Assembly (NCBI GenBank): GCA_964621645.1 | Contig: CAZUMH010000048.1 | Span: 1-23,757 of the forward strand | Origin: CAZUMH01 sp964621645 | Lineage (GTDB): Bacteria; Zhuqueibacterota; QNDG01; JAGLOF01 | DNA length: 23,757 bases | Reading direction: 5' to 3' | In this document: positions 21,967 through 23,757 of the stretch, in pieces | How positions within the stretch are numbered: position 1 is the stretch's first letter | Layout of the letters: each line of letters opens with the position of its first letter | Notes under the pieces: generated by a model | What the model was told of the DNA's origin: nothing | The model's input: only the letters and a program-made list of their open reading frames with translations | The model's database searches: none | Program-made: the position numbers and the translations under genes

Positions 21967-23214
21967 TTACACCAATACTCTCAGCTCATCGACGAGCCTG
22001 TCAACTTCATCCCTCGTATTGAAAAAATGTGTTGAAAACCGCAGCCCGTTGTACACGGGGAGCAGTTTAACGATGACCCCCTGTTTTTTCAATTCCTCAT
22101 ATACATCTTTTTTCTTCCTCCGTTCAAGATCGACGGTGACCATGGCCGACCCGAGAGTGGGATCGGGGCTGCTCAGCAGATTGATGTGACCAACCTCCCT
22201 GAGCTGTTCGATCAGATATGCTCTCAGATCCAGGCAGCGCCGTTCGATCCTGCCGAGGCCCAGCCGGGAGATGATATCCAGAGACCGGCCCAGGCCGATG
22301 ATCCTCGCCACATCTCTGGTGCCGCTGGAAGCCGTATAGACCTTGTTTCCGGAATGGAGAAACACAGGGTGAAAACGGTCCTGCATCGCTTTTCTGATGT
22401 AGAGAATGCCGGTGCCCTTGGGGCCGCAGAGCCATTTGTGGCCGCTGGTGCAGTAGACATCAACGCCCAGATCCGGCAGGGCCATGTCGATCATGCCCGG
22501 GGCCTGGGCGCCGTCACAGATGGTGATGATGTTCTTGGCCCGCATGAGGGCCGCGATCTTCTTCACCGGCAGGCGCAGGCCGGTGGCGGTGGTGACGTGG
22601 CTGAAGCTGAACACCCGGGTTCGGCCGCTGATACCCCGTTCGATCACGTTCAGGATCTCATTGTCACTGCCAGCGGGTCTGGGAAGTTCGATCGTTCGGA
22701 TGCGGATGGACCCGTATTTTTCCTTGTGCTCCCAGCAGACCAGGCCGCCGGGATGCTCTTCGTCGGTGGTGAGCACTTCATCGCCGGGCTCCAGGTCTAG
22801 TCCCGAGCCCGCGGAGTTCATCCCTTCGGTGGTGTTGCGGGTGATGATAATCTCATCGGGATTAACGCCGAAAAATGCCGCGGCTTTGTCGCGAACTTCC
22901 TCGGCTTCCTGCCCCAAGTGCCCCCAGTTATTGCCCACGGGATCCTCTTCCAGTTCTCTCGCCTTCTGATGGATCAGGTCGAGCACCTCATTCGTGCAGG
23001 GGGCCAGGCTGCCGGTATTGAGGTAGGCGATATCCTTTTTCAGGAGCAGGTGTTCTCTGAACTGCTCGAAGCTGCCGGGTAACTCGGCGGGACGAGCCGC
23101 CGGGGAAGCAGCGGCTGCAGGATCAGACCGCTTCAGACCGAGGCTGGCGGCTGCGAGGCCCGCGAAGGATTTTTTAAAGAAATGTCGCCTGGTGAGGGAT
23201 GAGGGAATGTTCAC
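21967..23214 (-). CDS. Tat-exported class V aminotransferase (cysteine desulfurase/epimerase-like)
   Basis: A 415-residue PLP enzyme of the NifS/isopenicillin-N-epimerase class. The N-terminus carries a perfect twin-arginine signal, TRRHFFK (8-14) followed by a hydrophobic stretch (SFAGLAAASLG) and a likely cleavage near AAAA. The PLP-binding Lys is Lys260 (TSGHKWLCGPKG), with Asp234 (ICDGAQAPG) and His154 (DEEHPG) in the usual places. The 'AYLNTGSLAPC' opening (63-73) is typical of this subgroup. Tat export fits an enzyme that folds with its cofactor before crossing the membrane. True cysteine desulfurase use would be odd outside the cytoplasm, so the substrate is open. The gene is alone, with no partner for sulfur transfer. 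Confidence 0.87.
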   Translation of the reverse strand: MNIPSSLTRRHFFKKSFAGLAAASLGLKRSDPAAAASPAARPAELPGSFEQFREHLLLKKDIAYLNTGSLAPCTNEVLDLIHQKARELEEDPVGNNWGHLGQEAEEVRDKAAAFFGVNPDEIIITRNTTEGMNSAGSGLDLEPGDEVLTTDEEHPGGLVCWEHKEKYGSIRIRTIELPRPAGSDNEILNVIERGISGRTRVFSFSHVTTATGLRLPVKKIAALMRAKNIITICDGAQAPGMIDMALPDLGVDVYCTSGHKWLCGPKGTGILYIRKAMQDRFHPVFLHSGNKVYTASSGTRDVARIIGLGRSLDIISRLGLGRIERRCLDLRAYLIEQLREVGHINLLSSPDPTLGSAMVTVDLERRKKKDVYEELKKQGVIVKLLPVYNGLRFSTHFFNTRDEVDRLVDELRVLV

Positions 23215-23329
23215 TATTTTCTCCTTGTTGCCATAGCCTGAGGGGTGTTTCGTATGTCATTTGGATTTCCGAATAAAGTTCATTCCACAATCCGCGCACG
23301 CTCACGGATTCCGCCGGATTGCTCCCTCC

Positions 23330-23757
23330 CTACCGCTGCAGCAGCATCTTTATCGTCTCCCGCTTACCCCCGGTCTCCAGGCGGCAGAGATAGATTCCGC
23401 TGGCGTTGTCCCCGGCCTCCCACCTGACCCGGTGGGTGCCGGCTTCCTGAACGCCATTAAGCAGGACAGCAACCTGCCGTCCCTCAGTGTCAAAGACCCG
23501 CAGGGACACGGAGGACGGACTGGAAAGGGTAAAGGAAATCATCGTCTCCCCGTTGAAGGGATTGGGATAGTTCTGGGCCAGCAGGAAGGTTCCGGGCCCG
23601 GCCTTCCCGCTCCCCTCCGGAACGGCGGTAGTTACTGTTTCGCACTCGTAGGCGCCCATATCCACCACCGCCGTGCCGTTGCCGTCGCCGTCCTGAATCC
23701 GCGCGTTGCCGTCCAGATCGGTATCGGGAAGATGGTATCCTGTCGTGTCGGGATTAC
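23330..23757 (-). CDS. C-terminus of a secreted beta-helix-type protein with type IX sorting domain (5' end outside window)
   Basis: The frame is open to the right edge, reading (N)PDTTGYHLPDTDLDGNARIQ... and then AVVDMGAYEC. The 'D-DGN-RI ... VD-x-GAYE' pattern is the end of a right-handed parallel beta-helix (choice-of-anchor type) common in secreted polysaccharide lyases and adhesins. After a short linker (AVPEGSGKAGPG) comes the sorting domain: FLLAQNYPNPFNGETMISF... ending in TGGKRETIKMLLQR. The protein should be exported by the Sec and type IX systems. Its function cannot be told from this piece. Confidence 0.8.
   Translation of the reverse strand, partial: NPDTTGYHLPDTDLDGNARIQDGDGNGTAVVDMGAYECETVTTAVPEGSGKAGPGTFLLAQNYPNPFNGETMISFTLSSPSSVSLRVFDTEGRQVAVLLNGVQEAGTHRVRWEAGDNASGIYLCRLETGGKRETIKMLLQR

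Overview
The window looks like chromosomal DNA from an uncultured member of the Bacteroidetes/FCB-like lineages (for example KSB1, Calditrichaeota or Zixibacteria type). The main evidence is three separate secreted proteins that end in the 'QNYPNPFN'-type C-terminal sorting domain of the type IX secretion system (genes ending at 7752, 18676 and 23330), together with medium GC and AGGAG-type ribosome binding sites. The lineage is an inference. I see no rRNA, tRNA, CRISPR array or intact mobile element.

Layout. Positions 1-2115 are on the + strand: the 3' end of a UbiA-type prenyltransferase, a zinc-ribbon protein translationally overlapped with a DMT-family exporter, and a small STAS/SpoIIAA-like protein. 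From 2293 to the right edge every gene I accept is on the - strand. In order of position these are: a secreted beta-rich protein, a decayed GIY-YIG nuclease gene, an MFS exporter, a nitroreductase/SDR pair, a DUF2284 metal-binding protein behind a truncated methyltransferase, a large secreted DUF5060/glycosidase-like protein, two small membrane proteins, a CPBP membrane protease, a Cys-rich membrane protein, two secreted small proteins (one DUF2541), a remnant of a Y1 (IS200/REP-associated) transposase, a serine beta-lactamase-like protein with a DUF3471 tail, a repeat-rich spacer, a GH172 (DUF2961) enzyme, a CARDB plus sorting-domain protein lacking its N-terminus, a QueG-like double 4Fe-4S protein, a putative caspase-like lipoprotein, a Tat-exported class V aminotransferase, and the C-terminus of a beta-helix-type secreted protein.

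How the genes relate. This is not one pathway. The clearest functional theme is extracellular polysaccharide use (DUF5060/GH-A-like protein, GH172 enzyme, sorting-domain proteins) plus envelope proteins. Clear small operons are zinc ribbon-DMT exporter, SDR-nitroreductase, and the two small membrane proteins. A second theme is gene decay. The GIY-YIG gene has two compensating frameshifts and a lost catalytic tyrosine. The transposase is reduced to its C-terminal third. A methyltransferase stops in mid-domain, and one sorting-domain protein has no signal peptide. These remnants and the CCCCCTAAATCCCCC-type repeats suggest an accessory region shaped by recombination.

I found no convincing new multi-gene system. 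The most unusual intact gene is the caspase-like lipoprotein at 20254-21792.
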